Of a stretch of 27,872 nucleotides of DNA, positions 1-7,149 are shown in pieces; the first letter of the stretch is position 1, and each line of letters opens with the position of its first letter. A program made the position numbers and the translations under genes. A model generated the notes under the pieces. It made no database searches and had not been told where the DNA came from. It saw only the letters and a program-made list of their open reading frames with translations. This DNA is from a virus. The stretch lies in IMG/VR virus record IMGVR_UViG_3300025079_000020, positions 1 to 27,872 of that record; one strand, given 5' to 3'.

Positions 1-947
1 AAGAAGCTGTTGAGTTTGAAGTAGAGGGTGGAGAGACTAAAGAAGAACCTGTTCAAGCTGTTGTAGAAGAAAAAGCTGAAGAAGTAGTAGCTGCACAGCC
101 TGAAGAAGCTGAAGACAAAGAACAGCCTGTAAAAGAATTAGAAGGTATTGAGACTAAAGGCGCAGAGAAACGTATCCGCCAGTTAATTCGTCAACGTAAA
201 GAACGTGATGAAAAACTAGAAAAAATGGAAGAGCGTCTTGGCACACTTCAACAACAACTAAATTATAAAGAAGAACAATTATCTACTTCTTTAAAAAGTT
301 CTATAGATAATAGTGAGTCTCAATTAAATAATAATCTAGAAGCTGCTAAGAGTATCTATAAACAAGCTATAGAAAATAGTGACGTAGATGCTCAACTTAT
401 AGCACAAGAAAGTATTAGTAAAGCACACGCTGAACTTAGTCAGATAACTAATCAACGTACAGCATTAGAAAATTATACTACACAGACAGAACAACAACAG
501 GTAAGTCAACCACAACAACAACCTACTAAATATGATCCGAAAGCTGTTGATTGGGCAGCTAAGAATGATTGGTTTGGTAAAGATCAAATAATGACTACCG
601 CTGCTTTGTCTATAGATCAAGAACTAAAAGATGAAGGATACGATCCTTCTGATAATGATTTTTATGAGGAAATCGACAGTAGACTACACGGTCGTTATCC
701 TCAAAGGTTTCAGGACACTTCTACCCAAGAATCTGAAACACCTCGTTTGCAGGATACGTCATCAAATTCTGCTCAAGTAGTAGCTGGTGCATCACGCACA
801 CCTAAAACCTCTAAGGGTAATAAAGTTAAACTAACACAAGAAGACGTTCGTTTAGCTAATAAGTGGGGGATATCACTTGAACAATATGCTGCTGAGAAGC
901 TTAAAGTTGAAAAAGCTGAAGGCGACTACACAAGCATTTTTAACTAG
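1..947 (+). CDS. Head scaffolding protein, C-terminal part (5' end outside window)
   Basis: The frame is open from base 3, so the gene is truncated by the window edge; the ATG at 225 is internal, not the start. The 314 visible residues begin with a very acidic Glu/Ala/Val-rich stretch, then a charged coiled-coil region (ETKGAEKRIRQLIRQRKERD), then a Gln-rich linker. The C-terminus is helical and basic and carries LTQEDVRLANKWGISLEQYA, a pattern common at the end of phage scaffolds. Acidic N-terminus, coiled coil and basic C-terminal helix is the usual scaffold architecture, and the position just ahead of the decoration and major capsid genes fits. The role is to template procapsid assembly and then leave the head. 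Identification rests on architecture and synteny. Confidence 0.72.
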   Translation, partial: EAVEFEVEGGETKEEPVQAVVEEKAEEVVAAQPEEAEDKEQPVKELEGIETKGAEKRIRQLIRQRKERDEKLEKMEERLGTLQQQLNYKEEQLSTSLKSSIDNSESQLNNNLEAAKSIYKQAIENSDVDAQLIAQESISKAHAELSQITNQRTALENYTTQTEQQQVSQPQQQPTKYDPKAVDWAAKNDWFGKDQIMTTAALSIDQELKDEGYDPSDNDFYEEIDSRLHGRYPQRFQDTSTQESETPRLQDTSSNSAQVVAGASRTPKTSKGNKVKLTQEDVRLANKWGISLEQYAAEKLKVEKAEGDYTSIFN

Positions 948-951
948 GCGT

Positions 952-958
952 GGAAGGA
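952..958 (+). promoter_or_regulatory. Ribosome binding site deciding the start at 968
   Basis: GGAAGGA lies 9 nt before the ATG at 968. The longer reading from GTG at 950 would begin just before this site and has no such sequence of its own, so 968 is preferred. Confidence 0.6.
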
Positions 959-967
959 AAAATTACA

Positions 968-1450
968 ATGGCACGAGATACAAACTCACGTAGTACAAGC
1001 ACAAGGGAAGCTAAACCTCGTAGGACTTTTGAAGAACCTAACTGGTTAGATATTCCACCAACTGCTATAGAACGATTCAAGAACGAAGGCATGTCTTTGC
1101 GCTGGATTCGTATGACTATTAAAGGTAATGACGATATTCAAAATATGAGTAAGCGTCAGGCAGAAGGTTGGGAAATAGTTCAATCCGAGGAAGTTCCCGA
1201 AATGTTACACTCCTCTGTCGTGAGAGAGGAAGGACGATATTCAGGAGCAGTCTGTCGTGGAGACTTGGCTTTGGCAAAAATGCCAACTGACCTAGCTGAA
1301 TCCCGTCAAGAATTTTATGAGCAAAAAAGTAGGGAAGCGGTAGGCGCTGTGAACGCACAATTAATGCGTAACTCAGATTCACGTATGCCAATTTCAAATA
1401 CTAGTCGCTCAAGGGTAACTACAGGAAAGCAACCCTCTTTTCAAGAGTAA
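968..1450 (+). CDS. Conserved-type phage head-region protein, function unknown
   Basis: This 160-aa hydrophilic protein sits between scaffold and decoration genes. The ATG at 968 is chosen over the in-frame GTG at 950 because GGAAGGA lies at a good distance before it. The N-terminus (MARDTNSRSTSTREAKPRR) is basic and probably disordered. It is followed by a compact segment, WLDIPPTAIERFKNEGMSLRWIRM, then a region about Met/Glu and AVCRGDLALAKMPTDLAESR. The C-terminus is again disordered and Ser/Arg-rich. There are no membrane segments or catalytic motifs that I recognise. Similar small proteins often sit between scaffold and capsid genes in marine phages. It could be a minor head or assembly protein, but that is inferred from position only. 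Confidence 0.7.
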   Translation: MARDTNSRSTSTREAKPRRTFEEPNWLDIPPTAIERFKNEGMSLRWIRMTIKGNDDIQNMSKRQAEGWEIVQSEEVPEMLHSSVVREEGRYSGAVCRGDLALAKMPTDLAESRQEFYEQKSREAVGAVNAQLMRNSDSRMPISNTSRSRVTTGKQPSFQE

Positions 1451-1498
1451 CTTTTCTGTTTGTCATCGTAACTTTAAAACAAGGAAAGGAATAGTGTA

Positions 1499-2086
1499 AT
1501 GACTGATACAAAAGCACTAAACGGCCTTAGTCCTTCTCGCAAACGTGGAGGTGCCTCAAACAGTACCGCTACGAATACATATCCCATTGCAAGTGGTTTC
1601 GGAACCAATATTTTCAGTGGTGATATTGTTTGTAATGCAGCAGGAAACGTGGTCGTTTTAAGCGTCTCAACTCAAAAAGCTATAGGTGTTTTTCAGGGTT
1701 GTAAATATACCGCCAATGGTGAAGTAAAGTATGCCAACTATTGGCCTAGTGGGACATCGTCTGATGATGCGGTAGCATTTGTCGTTGATGATCCACAAGC
1801 TACCTTTATAGTTCAAGCTGATGCTTCTGTCACCGCTGGTGATATTATGTCACAGAGCTTTAGTTGCACAATAGGTGCAGGTTCTACAGTAACTGGTCGT
1901 TCAGGCTTCGGAATTGCCGCTGCTTCTCGAACTACTACTACAGGTGGTATGCTTCGTGCTATCTCTGTATTAGATGAGCCAGGAAATGATATTACTGTTG
2001 GTGCAGATCGTGCTTTTCCAAAATTGGAAGTTCGTATCGTTCGTCACGTAGATGCTTACATCTCCGCTGACTCATCGGCTAACTAA
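1499..2086 (+). CDS. Capsid decoration / head structural protein
   Basis: This 195-aa protein is rich in Ala, Gly, Ser, Thr and Val and looks all-beta. The segment with YPIASGFGTNIFSGDIV, then IGVFQGCKYT and YWPSGTSSDDAVAFVVDDPQ, matches a pattern I know from small proteins encoded directly before marine-phage capsid genes and usually called decoration or head-stabilising proteins. It is preceded by a good ribosome site (AAGGAAAGGA) and followed 18 nt later by the major capsid gene. The N-terminal 20 residues (MTDTKALNGLSPSRKRGG) are basic and likely flexible. The likely role is binding the outer capsid lattice after expansion. The family match is from memory of the pattern. Confidence 0.6.
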   Translation: MTDTKALNGLSPSRKRGGASNSTATNTYPIASGFGTNIFSGDIVCNAAGNVVVLSVSTQKAIGVFQGCKYTANGEVKYANYWPSGTSSDDAVAFVVDDPQATFIVQADASVTAGDIMSQSFSCTIGAGSTVTGRSGFGIAAASRTTTTGGMLRAISVLDEPGNDITVGADRAFPKLEVRIVRHVDAYISADSSAN

Positions 2087-2104
2087 GAAAGGGAGTAATG
2101 AAAA

Positions 2105-3049
2105 ATGGCTATTAATCGCTCTAGTATTGCGAAAGAACTGCTCCCTGGTTTAAATGCTGTATTTGGTATTGAATACACGGATGTGGACAATGAACATGCT
2201 TCACTCTTTGATATTGAACAATCAGATCGTGCATTTGAGGAAGAAGTTCTATTTACCGGCTTTGGCACAGCACCTGTTAAAAGTGAAGGCGCTGCTGTTC
2301 AGTTTGATGATGCACAAGAAGGCTATGCTTCTCGTTACAGTCACGAGACTATAGCTCTTGCTTTTGCAGTAACTGAAGAAGCTATGGAAGATAATCTTTA
2401 TGACACTTTTGCTAAACTACGTGCGCGTGGTCTTGCCCGTGCAATGGCTAACACTAAGCAAGTTAAAGCTGCTGATGTTTTCAACAACGGCTTTGCGGCA
2501 GGAAGTCCTGGTGGGGACGGACAGCCTTTCTTTAGCGTTAGTCATCCTGTAGTTGGTGGTGGTGTTCAATCAAATTCTCTTGGTGCTACTGATCTTTCAG
2601 AAGCGTCTCTTGAGTCTGCGTTGATCACTATCTCAAAAGCAACAGATGATCGTGGTATTCTTATTGGTTTACAGGTTGAGTCGCTTCATGTGCCTTCGGA
2701 CCTTGCCTTTACGGCAGACCAAATTTTGAATAGCACGATGTCAACGACAATTGGGGTTAACCCAACGACTGCTGCAAACGGTGCAACGAATGTCAATGAC
2801 ATTAACAGCGTCCGTAATCAGGGTCTAGTTCCTGGTGGCTTTTATGTAAACCGTAGGTTCCAAGATGGAAATGCTTGGTATCTGCGTACTGATTGTCCGA
2901 ACGGAGCTAAAATGTTTGTACGTTCGCCTCTTCAAACTAAGATGGAACCTGATTTCGATACAGGCAATCTTAGGTTTAAAGCGCGTGAGCGTTACAGCTT
3001 TGGCTTTTCTGATTGGCGTAGCTATTATGGTGCTTCTGGTTCGTCCTAA
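2105..3049 (+). CDS. Major capsid protein, Mu gpT-like HK97 fold
   Basis: This 314-aa protein has a series of features typical of Mu gpT-like major head subunits. These are an N-terminal helix (IAKELLPGLNAVFGIEY), then LFTGFGTAPVKSEGAAVQFDDAQEGYASRY, ALAFAVTEEAMEDNLY (the entry to the spine helix), LARAMANTKQVKAADVFNNGF, GQPFFSVSHPVVGGGVQSN, and a late DWRSYYGAS. It builds the icosahedral shell. It has a GGGAG ribosome site, and it is followed by a strong hairpin terminator. That arrangement lets a highly expressed capsid gene be read more than the genes after it. The ATG at 2098 is in another frame and was not used. Confidence 0.88.
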   Translation: MAINRSSIAKELLPGLNAVFGIEYTDVDNEHASLFDIEQSDRAFEEEVLFTGFGTAPVKSEGAAVQFDDAQEGYASRYSHETIALAFAVTEEAMEDNLYDTFAKLRARGLARAMANTKQVKAADVFNNGFAAGSPGGDGQPFFSVSHPVVGGGVQSNSLGATDLSEASLESALITISKATDDRGILIGLQVESLHVPSDLAFTADQILNSTMSTTIGVNPTTAANGATNVNDINSVRNQGLVPGGFYVNRRFQDGNAWYLRTDCPNGAKMFVRSPLQTKMEPDFDTGNLRFKARERYSFGFSDWRSYYGASGSS

Positions 3050-3087
3050 GAGCAGCGTAAATTAGGCTAATATAGACTAAATTAAGT

Positions 3088-3129
3088 AAGGGTGGAGAGA
3101 AAGACATAAACTTCTTTTTCTTCACCCTT
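3088..3129 (+). terminator. Long hairpin terminator after the capsid gene
   Basis: Two 17-nt arms starting AAGGGTGGAGAG and ending TTCTTCACCCTT pair along their whole length with only two G-U pairs, around an 8-nt loop. The sequence after it (TGCTTTTG) has a short T-run. It lies 39 nt after the capsid stop codon in the largest intergenic gap of the plus-strand block. It resembles in position the terminator after T7 gene 10. Confidence 0.75.
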
Positions 3130-3134
3130 TGCTT

Positions 3135-3161
3135 TTGTAATTACTGGTCTTGTTATATAAT
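3135..3161 (+). promoter_or_regulatory. Possible sigma70-type promoter after the capsid terminator
   Basis: A perfect TATAAT lies at 3156-3161, with TTGTAA at 3135-3140. The 15-nt spacer is shorter than the usual 17. It could restart transcription for the connector and tail genes after the terminator. In AT-rich sequence such matches also arise by chance. Confidence 0.35.
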
Positions 3162-3199
3162 ACAAATAATTAAATTCTATTTATGCAAAGGAACAAAAC

Positions 3200-3505
3200 A
3201 TGGCAACTACTATTCGACAGGGATTTATAACTGGGAGTGGGGCGGCTCTTGATACTGTAACGAGTGTTCCTCTTACAGATACTCGTATTCGTTCCGTATT
3301 TGCTACAGGTGTTGGTCAGTTTCTTATTACTGGAACTTCTACTGATGCAAGAGGCACAGTTAAAGGAAACAATATTCGATTTGTAAATACTACAGCATGT
3401 GATGCAAATGAGGTTTACTTTTCTGATTTAGGTGTTGCAATGAAAGGAGCAGTTATGGTTTCTGCTCCATCTTCGACAGCAACAATAGCAGTGTTCTATG
3501 GTTAA
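3200..3505 (+). CDS. Small beta-rich structural-region protein, function unknown
   Basis: This 101-aa protein has an N-terminus MATTIRQGFITGSGAALD and alternating hydrophobic and Thr/Ser/Gly residues to the end (TATIAVFYG), suggesting a small beta-sandwich. The start has an AAAGGAAC ribosome site. It is the first gene after the capsid terminator and overlaps the adaptor gene by 8 nt (ATGGTTAA), so the two are probably translated together. It might be a head-tail or head-surface protein. I recognise no family, and the role is inferred from position only. Confidence 0.65.
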   Translation: MATTIRQGFITGSGAALDTVTSVPLTDTRIRSVFATGVGQFLITGTSTDARGTVKGNNIRFVNTTACDANEVYFSDLGVAMKGAVMVSAPSSTATIAVFYG

Positions 3506-4154
3506 TTATACTTATTTGGTAAACGATATTATTCAAGCATCTGAGAATGAAGGAACAGAGTTTGTTAACTATATTCCTAATATGGTCAATCGTGCTGAAG
3601 AGCGTTTAACAAAAGACTTAGATGACTATGGTTTAGTTTCTTATACTTCTGTTGCTGTTTCTTCTGGGAATAATATTCTTACTTTACCTACAGGAACAAG
3701 AATAGTTAAGAATATTAATATTGTAAGTAACTCTACAAAAATTAATTTGTTGCAAAGAACAGATGAATATATTAATGACTACTGGCCTGTAAGCGCATCG
3801 ACTGATGAACCAAGATATTACGCTCCTCGTAATAATTCTACAGTTTTGATTGCGCCTACTCCTGCTTCTACTTACAGTGGACAAGTTGTACATGTTAGTC
3901 GCCCAGTAACATTAACATCCGCAACTCCTGAAAACTATTATACTGACTTTTGTTATGACCTTCTTTTTAATGCTTCTATGATAGAGGCTATGGTCTTTCA
4001 AAAAGACTATCCTACTTCACAATTATTTGAACAACGATATGCACAGCTTCTAGAACTACAGCGCAATCAGGCACGTAGAACACGTAGAGATGATATGCAA
4101 AGTCCTGCAAGTCCTGCTGGTGCAGATGACAATCTAGTAACTAATACTAATTAA
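3498..4154 (+). CDS. Head-to-tail adaptor protein (SU10-adaptor-like), copy 1
   Basis: This 218-aa protein has the layout of podovirus connector adaptors. An N-terminal helix (YLVNDIIQASENEG, NMVNRAEERLTKDLDDYG) is followed by a beta segment (TSVAVSSGNNILTLPTGTR), a middle with EPRYYAPRNNSTVLIAPTPA, and a long C-terminal helix (FNASMIEAMVFQKDYPTSQ, FEQRYAQLLELQRNQARR). Such proteins form a ring under the portal and join it to the nozzle after packaging. Its start overlaps the previous stop by 8 nt. The 7507-8181 protein has the same order of elements, so the phage seems to carry two versions. Confidence 0.66.
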   Translation: MVNYTYLVNDIIQASENEGTEFVNYIPNMVNRAEERLTKDLDDYGLVSYTSVAVSSGNNILTLPTGTRIVKNINIVSNSTKINLLQRTDEYINDYWPVSASTDEPRYYAPRNNSTVLIAPTPASTYSGQVVHVSRPVTLTSATPENYYTDFCYDLLFNASMIEAMVFQKDYPTSQLFEQRYAQLLELQRNQARRTRRDDMQSPASPAGADDNLVTNTN

Positions 4155-4165
4155 AGGAGACTATA

Positions 4166-4513
4166 ATGGCCGGTCCTATTTTTGATCCTCTTAACCCTAA
4201 TGAAAGTCCTGCTACAAAGTACCAAAGAGAGTTGGATGCTAAGAATAAAGGAGGAGGAAAAAGAAAGCGTAAAAAAGGTGATGGTAAAGGTGATGGTATG
4301 TCAGACGCAGAGTTTGATACAGCTTATGAACAGCAACAAGAAAGTATGCCTGACTTTTATGATTTAGCAAGTAACATTAGTGGTCCTAATAGTGATTCTG
4401 TTGGTGAGTCTGACGGTGGTCGTGTAGGAAAAGGCAAGAATAAAAAACAAAAAGTTAAAAAAAGAAATAACTTTTCAGGCCGTGGAGCAGGTGTTGCTTT
4501 ACGTGGCTTTTAA
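4166..4513 (+). CDS. Lys/Gly-rich small protein with shared C-terminal tag, first of basic cassette
   Basis: This 115-aa protein starts after a strong AAAGGAG site. Residues 1-26 look ordered (MAGPIFDPLNPNESPATKYQ). Residues 27-39 are a Lys/Arg/Gly block, followed by GKGDGMSD at 40-47, an acidic Gln-rich middle, and a basic tail with GGRVGKGK ending RGAGVALRGF. GKGDGMSD recurs in the virion lysozyme near its C-terminus. GGRVGKGK and the ALRGF ending recur in the next gene. No enzyme or membrane features are visible. It is possibly an internal or assembly-associated virion protein, but this is speculative. Confidence 0.7.
   Translation: MAGPIFDPLNPNESPATKYQRELDAKNKGGGKRKRKKGDGKGDGMSDAEFDTAYEQQQESMPDFYDLASNISGPNSDSVGESDGGRVGKGKNKKQKVKKRNNFSGRGAGVALRGF
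4415..4434 (+). repeat. 20-nt direct repeat, copy 1
   Basis: GGTGGTCGTGTAGGAAAAGG is identical at 5357-5376 in the next gene. It encodes GGRVGKG in both, in the same reading frame. Confidence 0.85.
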
Positions 4514-4528
4514 TTAGAGGAGACTACT

Positions 4529-5500
4529 ATGGCTACAAAAGAAGAAAAATATAAAAACCTGAACGAACAGCAAAAAAGAGCTGTAGAAAAAATGACTATT
4601 CGTCAAAGACTACGCTCAGGTTTTCCTGCCCAGCTTAAAAGACAAAATCAAATAGCAAAACCAAAAACTCAAGAAACAAGAAAGAATGCAAGACTTGCTG
4701 CAGAGGTACTTTCGTATGCTATTCCTGGATTAGGCATGGCAAAAATTACTGCTAAACTAGCAACATTAGCACCTAAAGCTATTAAAAACCTTAAAGCAGC
4801 AGTAGGTAAAAATAATATAGATGCTGTTAGATTAGCATTAGGAATAGATAAAAGAGTTGGTGGGAAGACTAAAACTAAAATTATTAAAAGTGCAGATGGT
4901 AAAACAAAAACAGTAGTTCAAAAAACTCCAGGTAATCTTGTTAAACCAACATTTGGTAAAGGACCAGATGGTAAACCACTAGGTTCTAGACCAGTAGGTA
5001 AAGGAGTAGTTAAAAAAGCTAAAAATATTCGTCGTGGTGCCGCAGCTACAGCAGCAGTTGCAGGAACCGCTGCTGTTCTTACAAATGGAGAAAAGAAAAA
5101 ACCTGTTCCTAAGAAACGTATTGAAAAACCTACTACTACTACTCCTACTATTGAAACAAAAAAACCTAGAAAAGAACCGACTGTTAGTGCTACTAAAACA
5201 AACGATCCAACAGAAGGTGGACGTTATGCTTTTTATCCTGGTAAAATATCTCGAAAAGAGGGATATGAAACAATGTATGAAGTAGACAGGAATAAAATGT
5301 CTGATGAAGTACGTGAAAGACTAGAAGAAGCAGAAGATTATGAAGGCGACTCAAAGGGTGGTCGTGTAGGAAAAGGTAAGAAGAAGAAAGTAAGTAAAGC
5401 ACCTCGCGGTGTTCGTGCTGCACTCAGAGGTTTTAAACCTAATATAGGTGCTAGTAAAGGAAATAAACGTACTAGAGGTACAGGAGGCGGCTGGGTTTAA
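4529..5500 (+). CDS. Large Lys-rich protein, second of basic cassette
   Basis: This 323-aa protein is strongly basic (Lys about every fourth to fifth residue in many stretches). It has a good AGAGGAG ribosome site. Residues about 55-95 form a helical hydrophobic patch (AAEVLSYAIPGLGMAKITAK). A Lys/Thr/Pro linker with several PTTTT and KKP runs follows. The alanine-rich AAATAAVAGTAAVLTNG lies near residues 170-187. The end carries an acidic patch, GGRVGKGKKKK, RGVRAALRGF and a Gly/Lys tail. It resembles histone H1- or protamine-like proteins in composition but not in a specific family motif. Nucleic-acid binding inside the head is a reasonable but unproven guess. Confidence 0.68.
   Translation: MATKEEKYKNLNEQQKRAVEKMTIRQRLRSGFPAQLKRQNQIAKPKTQETRKNARLAAEVLSYAIPGLGMAKITAKLATLAPKAIKNLKAAVGKNNIDAVRLALGIDKRVGGKTKTKIIKSADGKTKTVVQKTPGNLVKPTFGKGPDGKPLGSRPVGKGVVKKAKNIRRGAAATAAVAGTAAVLTNGEKKKPVPKKRIEKPTTTTPTIETKKPRKEPTVSATKTNDPTEGGRYAFYPGKISRKEGYETMYEVDRNKMSDEVRERLEEAEDYEGDSKGGRVGKGKKKKVSKAPRGVRAALRGFKPNIGASKGNKRTRGTGGGWV
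5357..5376 (+). repeat. 20-nt direct repeat, copy 2
   Basis: This copy is identical to 4415-4434. It lies in frame in the 3' part of the 4529-5500 gene and is followed, as in copy 1, by a Lys-rich stretch and an ALRGF-type peptide. Confidence 0.85.
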
Positions 5501-5502
5501 GT

Positions 5503-5976
5503 ATGGCTAAACTTTGTCCTAAAGGAAAAGCTGCAGCAAAAAGAAAGTTTGATGTTTATCCATCAGCTTATGCTAATATGTATGCATCTGCAGTTTGTAG
5601 TGGCAAAGTAACTCCTGGTGGAAAGAAAAAGAAAAAGGCTGTTAAAAAGAAAAAGGGAGGCGGTCTTCGGAAGTGGGTAGGTGAGAAATGGGTTGACATT
5701 GGTGCGCCAAAGAAGGATGGTAAGTATCAACCTTGTGGTAGAAAATCTACTAAAGGAAGTAAAAGAAAATATCCTAAGTGTGTGCCGCTTGCTAAAGCAA
5801 AAAGTATGTCAGCTTCTGAGAAGAAGTCTGCTGTTAAAAGGAAAAGAGCTAAACCTCAAGGAGTAGGCGGCAAGCCTACAATGGTAAAAACATTTAAGTC
5901 AGGAGGTGGTCAAATTAAGCCTAGAGGGTGTGGAGTAGCCAAGAAAGGTTTTGGCAGAGCTATGAAAGGTAAATAG
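5503..5976 (+). CDS. DUF5872-like basic protein, third of basic cassette
   Basis: This 157-aa protein begins 2 nt after the previous stop with little ribosome-site sequence, so coupled translation is likely. Residues 4-36 contain CPKGKAAAKRKFDVYPSAYA and two cysteines. A Lys run follows, then LRKWVGEKWVDIGAPKKDG, CGRKSTKGSKRKYPKC and MSASEKKSAVKRKR. This resembles the domain of unknown function I remember as DUF5872, found in cyanophages, marine phages and some large eukaryotic viruses. The end, IKPRGCGVAKKGFGRAMKGK, resembles the tails of the two preceding proteins. The paired cysteines could bind a metal. Its function is unknown; DNA binding is suggested only by charge. Confidence 0.72.
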   Translation: MAKLCPKGKAAAKRKFDVYPSAYANMYASAVCSGKVTPGGKKKKKAVKKKKGGGLRKWVGEKWVDIGAPKKDGKYQPCGRKSTKGSKRKYPKCVPLAKAKSMSASEKKSAVKRKRAKPQGVGGKPTMVKTFKSGGGQIKPRGCGVAKKGFGRAMKGK

Positions 5977-5984
5977 GTTATAGC

Positions 5985-6296
5985 ATGGCAGTAAGAACAA
6001 AAAAGAAAAGTGTACGAAAAGGCACAGGCATGAAAGGAATGACTATCGGTGGTGGTCATAAACGTCCTACTAAATCTGGTGCTGGTCTAACTGCTAAAGG
6101 AGTAGCTAAATACCGCAGACAAAATCCTGGTAGTAAACTTAAAACTGCTGTAACTGAATCTAAACCTACTGGTAAGAGAGCAGCAAGACGTAAGAGTTAT
6201 TGCGCTAGATCAGCAGGACAGATGAAGAAGTTTCCTAAAGCTGCTAAGAATCCTAACTCAAGACTTAGGCAAGCTAGAAAAAGATGGAAGTGTTAA
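5985..6296 (+). CDS. DUF6321-like basic protein, fourth of basic cassette
   Basis: This 103-aa, extremely basic protein starts 8 nt after the previous stop. After a Lys-rich N-terminus it has GGGHKRPTKSGAGLTAKGVA, then KYRRQNPGSKLKTAV, RKSYCARSAGQMKK and DPNSR-like NPNSRLRQARKRWKC at the very end. The KSGAGLTAKG...KSYCAR...WKC layout is the one I remember as DUF6321, seen in marine phages and algal viruses, usually next to DUF5872-like genes. The two cysteines (in SYCAR and at the C-terminus) are family features. The function is unknown. Its place in a row of basic genes suggests a shared nucleic-acid or virion role. Confidence 0.72.
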   Translation: MAVRTKKKSVRKGTGMKGMTIGGGHKRPTKSGAGLTAKGVAKYRRQNPGSKLKTAVTESKPTGKRAARRKSYCARSAGQMKKFPKAAKNPNSRLRQARKRWKC

Positions 6297-6333
6297 AGAA
6301 AGAAACCTTACAAATATAAAAGTAAAAAATAAA

Positions 6334-7011
6334 ATGACATATCTAAGTTCAAACATCCCACAATTTAAATGTTGGGTGCGTAAAGAATTTACTAATAACC
6401 ATATGGACTATGAAGGAGAATATTTACACGCTTTAGTAATTGCAGTTAATACAATACCAGACAGATCATTAACTTTTAATGTTGTATTTACTGGATGTGA
6501 TGAAGAAGAAAATGTACATGGTGGGGCAATGTGGGCAAGGATGCCCATCACAGCTTTAGTAGCTGATACTAGGTTAGAGGAATGGCCTGTTAAAATGCCC
6601 ACCCATTTAGCTCAACCTTGGGATTGTTCTTCTAGAAATCATGCTATAATAGTAATGGAAAGAGTATCTTCAAGTCCTTGGTTATGTAAGATAGACAATG
6701 TTTTTCACACTGGGAGATATTTATTTACGGTAGATTATACAGATAGTTCTATATCAGATGATCCTGCACAACATAAGCAGTCGCATATTTTAGAATTAAT
6801 TGATGCAGGAGAATATACTGGTAATATTGTAGCATTACCAAACAATAGAGTAAGAGTAACTAATCCTGCTTTATGGGTAACTGGTGAAGGCGCGCCAGAC
6901 TTTTTACCAAGTCAGTATATTCATTCAGCAGAAATAGATGATAGCTACATGAATCCTTATTTAACTTTTAATAATTTATATCAAAAGGAAACCGAAGATG
7001 AAAAAAAGTAA
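6334..7011 (+). CDS. Conserved marine-phage protein of unknown function
   Basis: This 225-aa protein is not basic, unlike its neighbours. It has YLSSNIPQFKCWVRKEF at the start, MWARMPITALVAD in the middle, then QPWDCSSRNHAIIVMER, GRYLFTVDYTDSSISDDPAQ HKQSHILELID and PNNRVRVTNPALW. I remember proteins with this arrangement (NIPxFKCWVR, QxWDS, GxYxFTxDW, QHKxAH, PNNRV) in cyanophages, always without assigned function. There is no signal or membrane segment. The start has no clear ribosome site, but the ATG is the only good choice. It overlaps the next small gene by 14 nt. Confidence 0.72.
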   Translation: MTYLSSNIPQFKCWVRKEFTNNHMDYEGEYLHALVIAVNTIPDRSLTFNVVFTGCDEEENVHGGAMWARMPITALVADTRLEEWPVKMPTHLAQPWDCSSRNHAIIVMERVSSSPWLCKIDNVFHTGRYLFTVDYTDSSISDDPAQHKQSHILELIDAGEYTGNIVALPNNRVRVTNPALWVTGEGAPDFLPSQYIHSAEIDDSYMNPYLTFNNLYQKETEDEKK

Positions 7012-7147
7012 GTATATGTCAAAGATGAAAAAGGGCGGCGCTATGAAAAAAACAAAGTATATGTCTAAGGGTGGAGCGGTGAAGAAAAGCAAGTATATGT
7101 CTAAAGGTGGCGCTACAGGCAAAGCATCTCATAATCGTCTTTACTAA
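6998..7147 (+). CDS. 49-aa basic repeat protein (KKSKYMSKGGA repeats)
   Basis: The ATG follows an AAAAGGAA ribosome site and overlaps the 3' end of the preceding gene by 14 nt. The protein is almost entirely a 12-residue repeat: MKKSKYMSK at 1-9, a bridging MKKGGA, MKKTKYMSKGGA at 16-27 and VKKSKYMSKGGA at 28-39, then TGKASHNRLY. The repeats are similar but not identical at DNA level (synonymous changes such as AAG/AAA and GGA/GGC), which argues for selection on the peptide. I recognise no family. Its charge and position fit the basic cassette. Confidence 0.7.
   Translation: MKKSKYMSKMKKGGAMKKTKYMSKGGAVKKSKYMSKGGATGKASHNRLY
7043..7114 (+). repeat. Two tandem 36-nt coding repeats
   Basis: Two adjacent 36-nt units (7043-7078 and 7079-7114) each encode [MV]KK[TS]KYMSKGGA. 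A partial third unit lies at 6998-7024. Confidence 0.8.
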
Positions 7148-7149
7148 TT

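Noticed and set aside
225-947. ATG at 225 as the start of the first gene
   Set aside because: The same frame is open to the window edge with scaffold-like acidic and coiled-coil sequence, so the ATG is internal.
3050-3199. tRNA or small RNA gene in the capsid gap
   Set aside because: The only strong structure is a single long hairpin; there is no cloverleaf or anticodon arm.
5034-5285. Leu/Gln-rich plus-strand frame inside the Lys-rich gene
   Set aside because: It is a +1 shadow of AAA/ACT-rich codons; the main frame has a strong ribosome site and ends in the shared tag.
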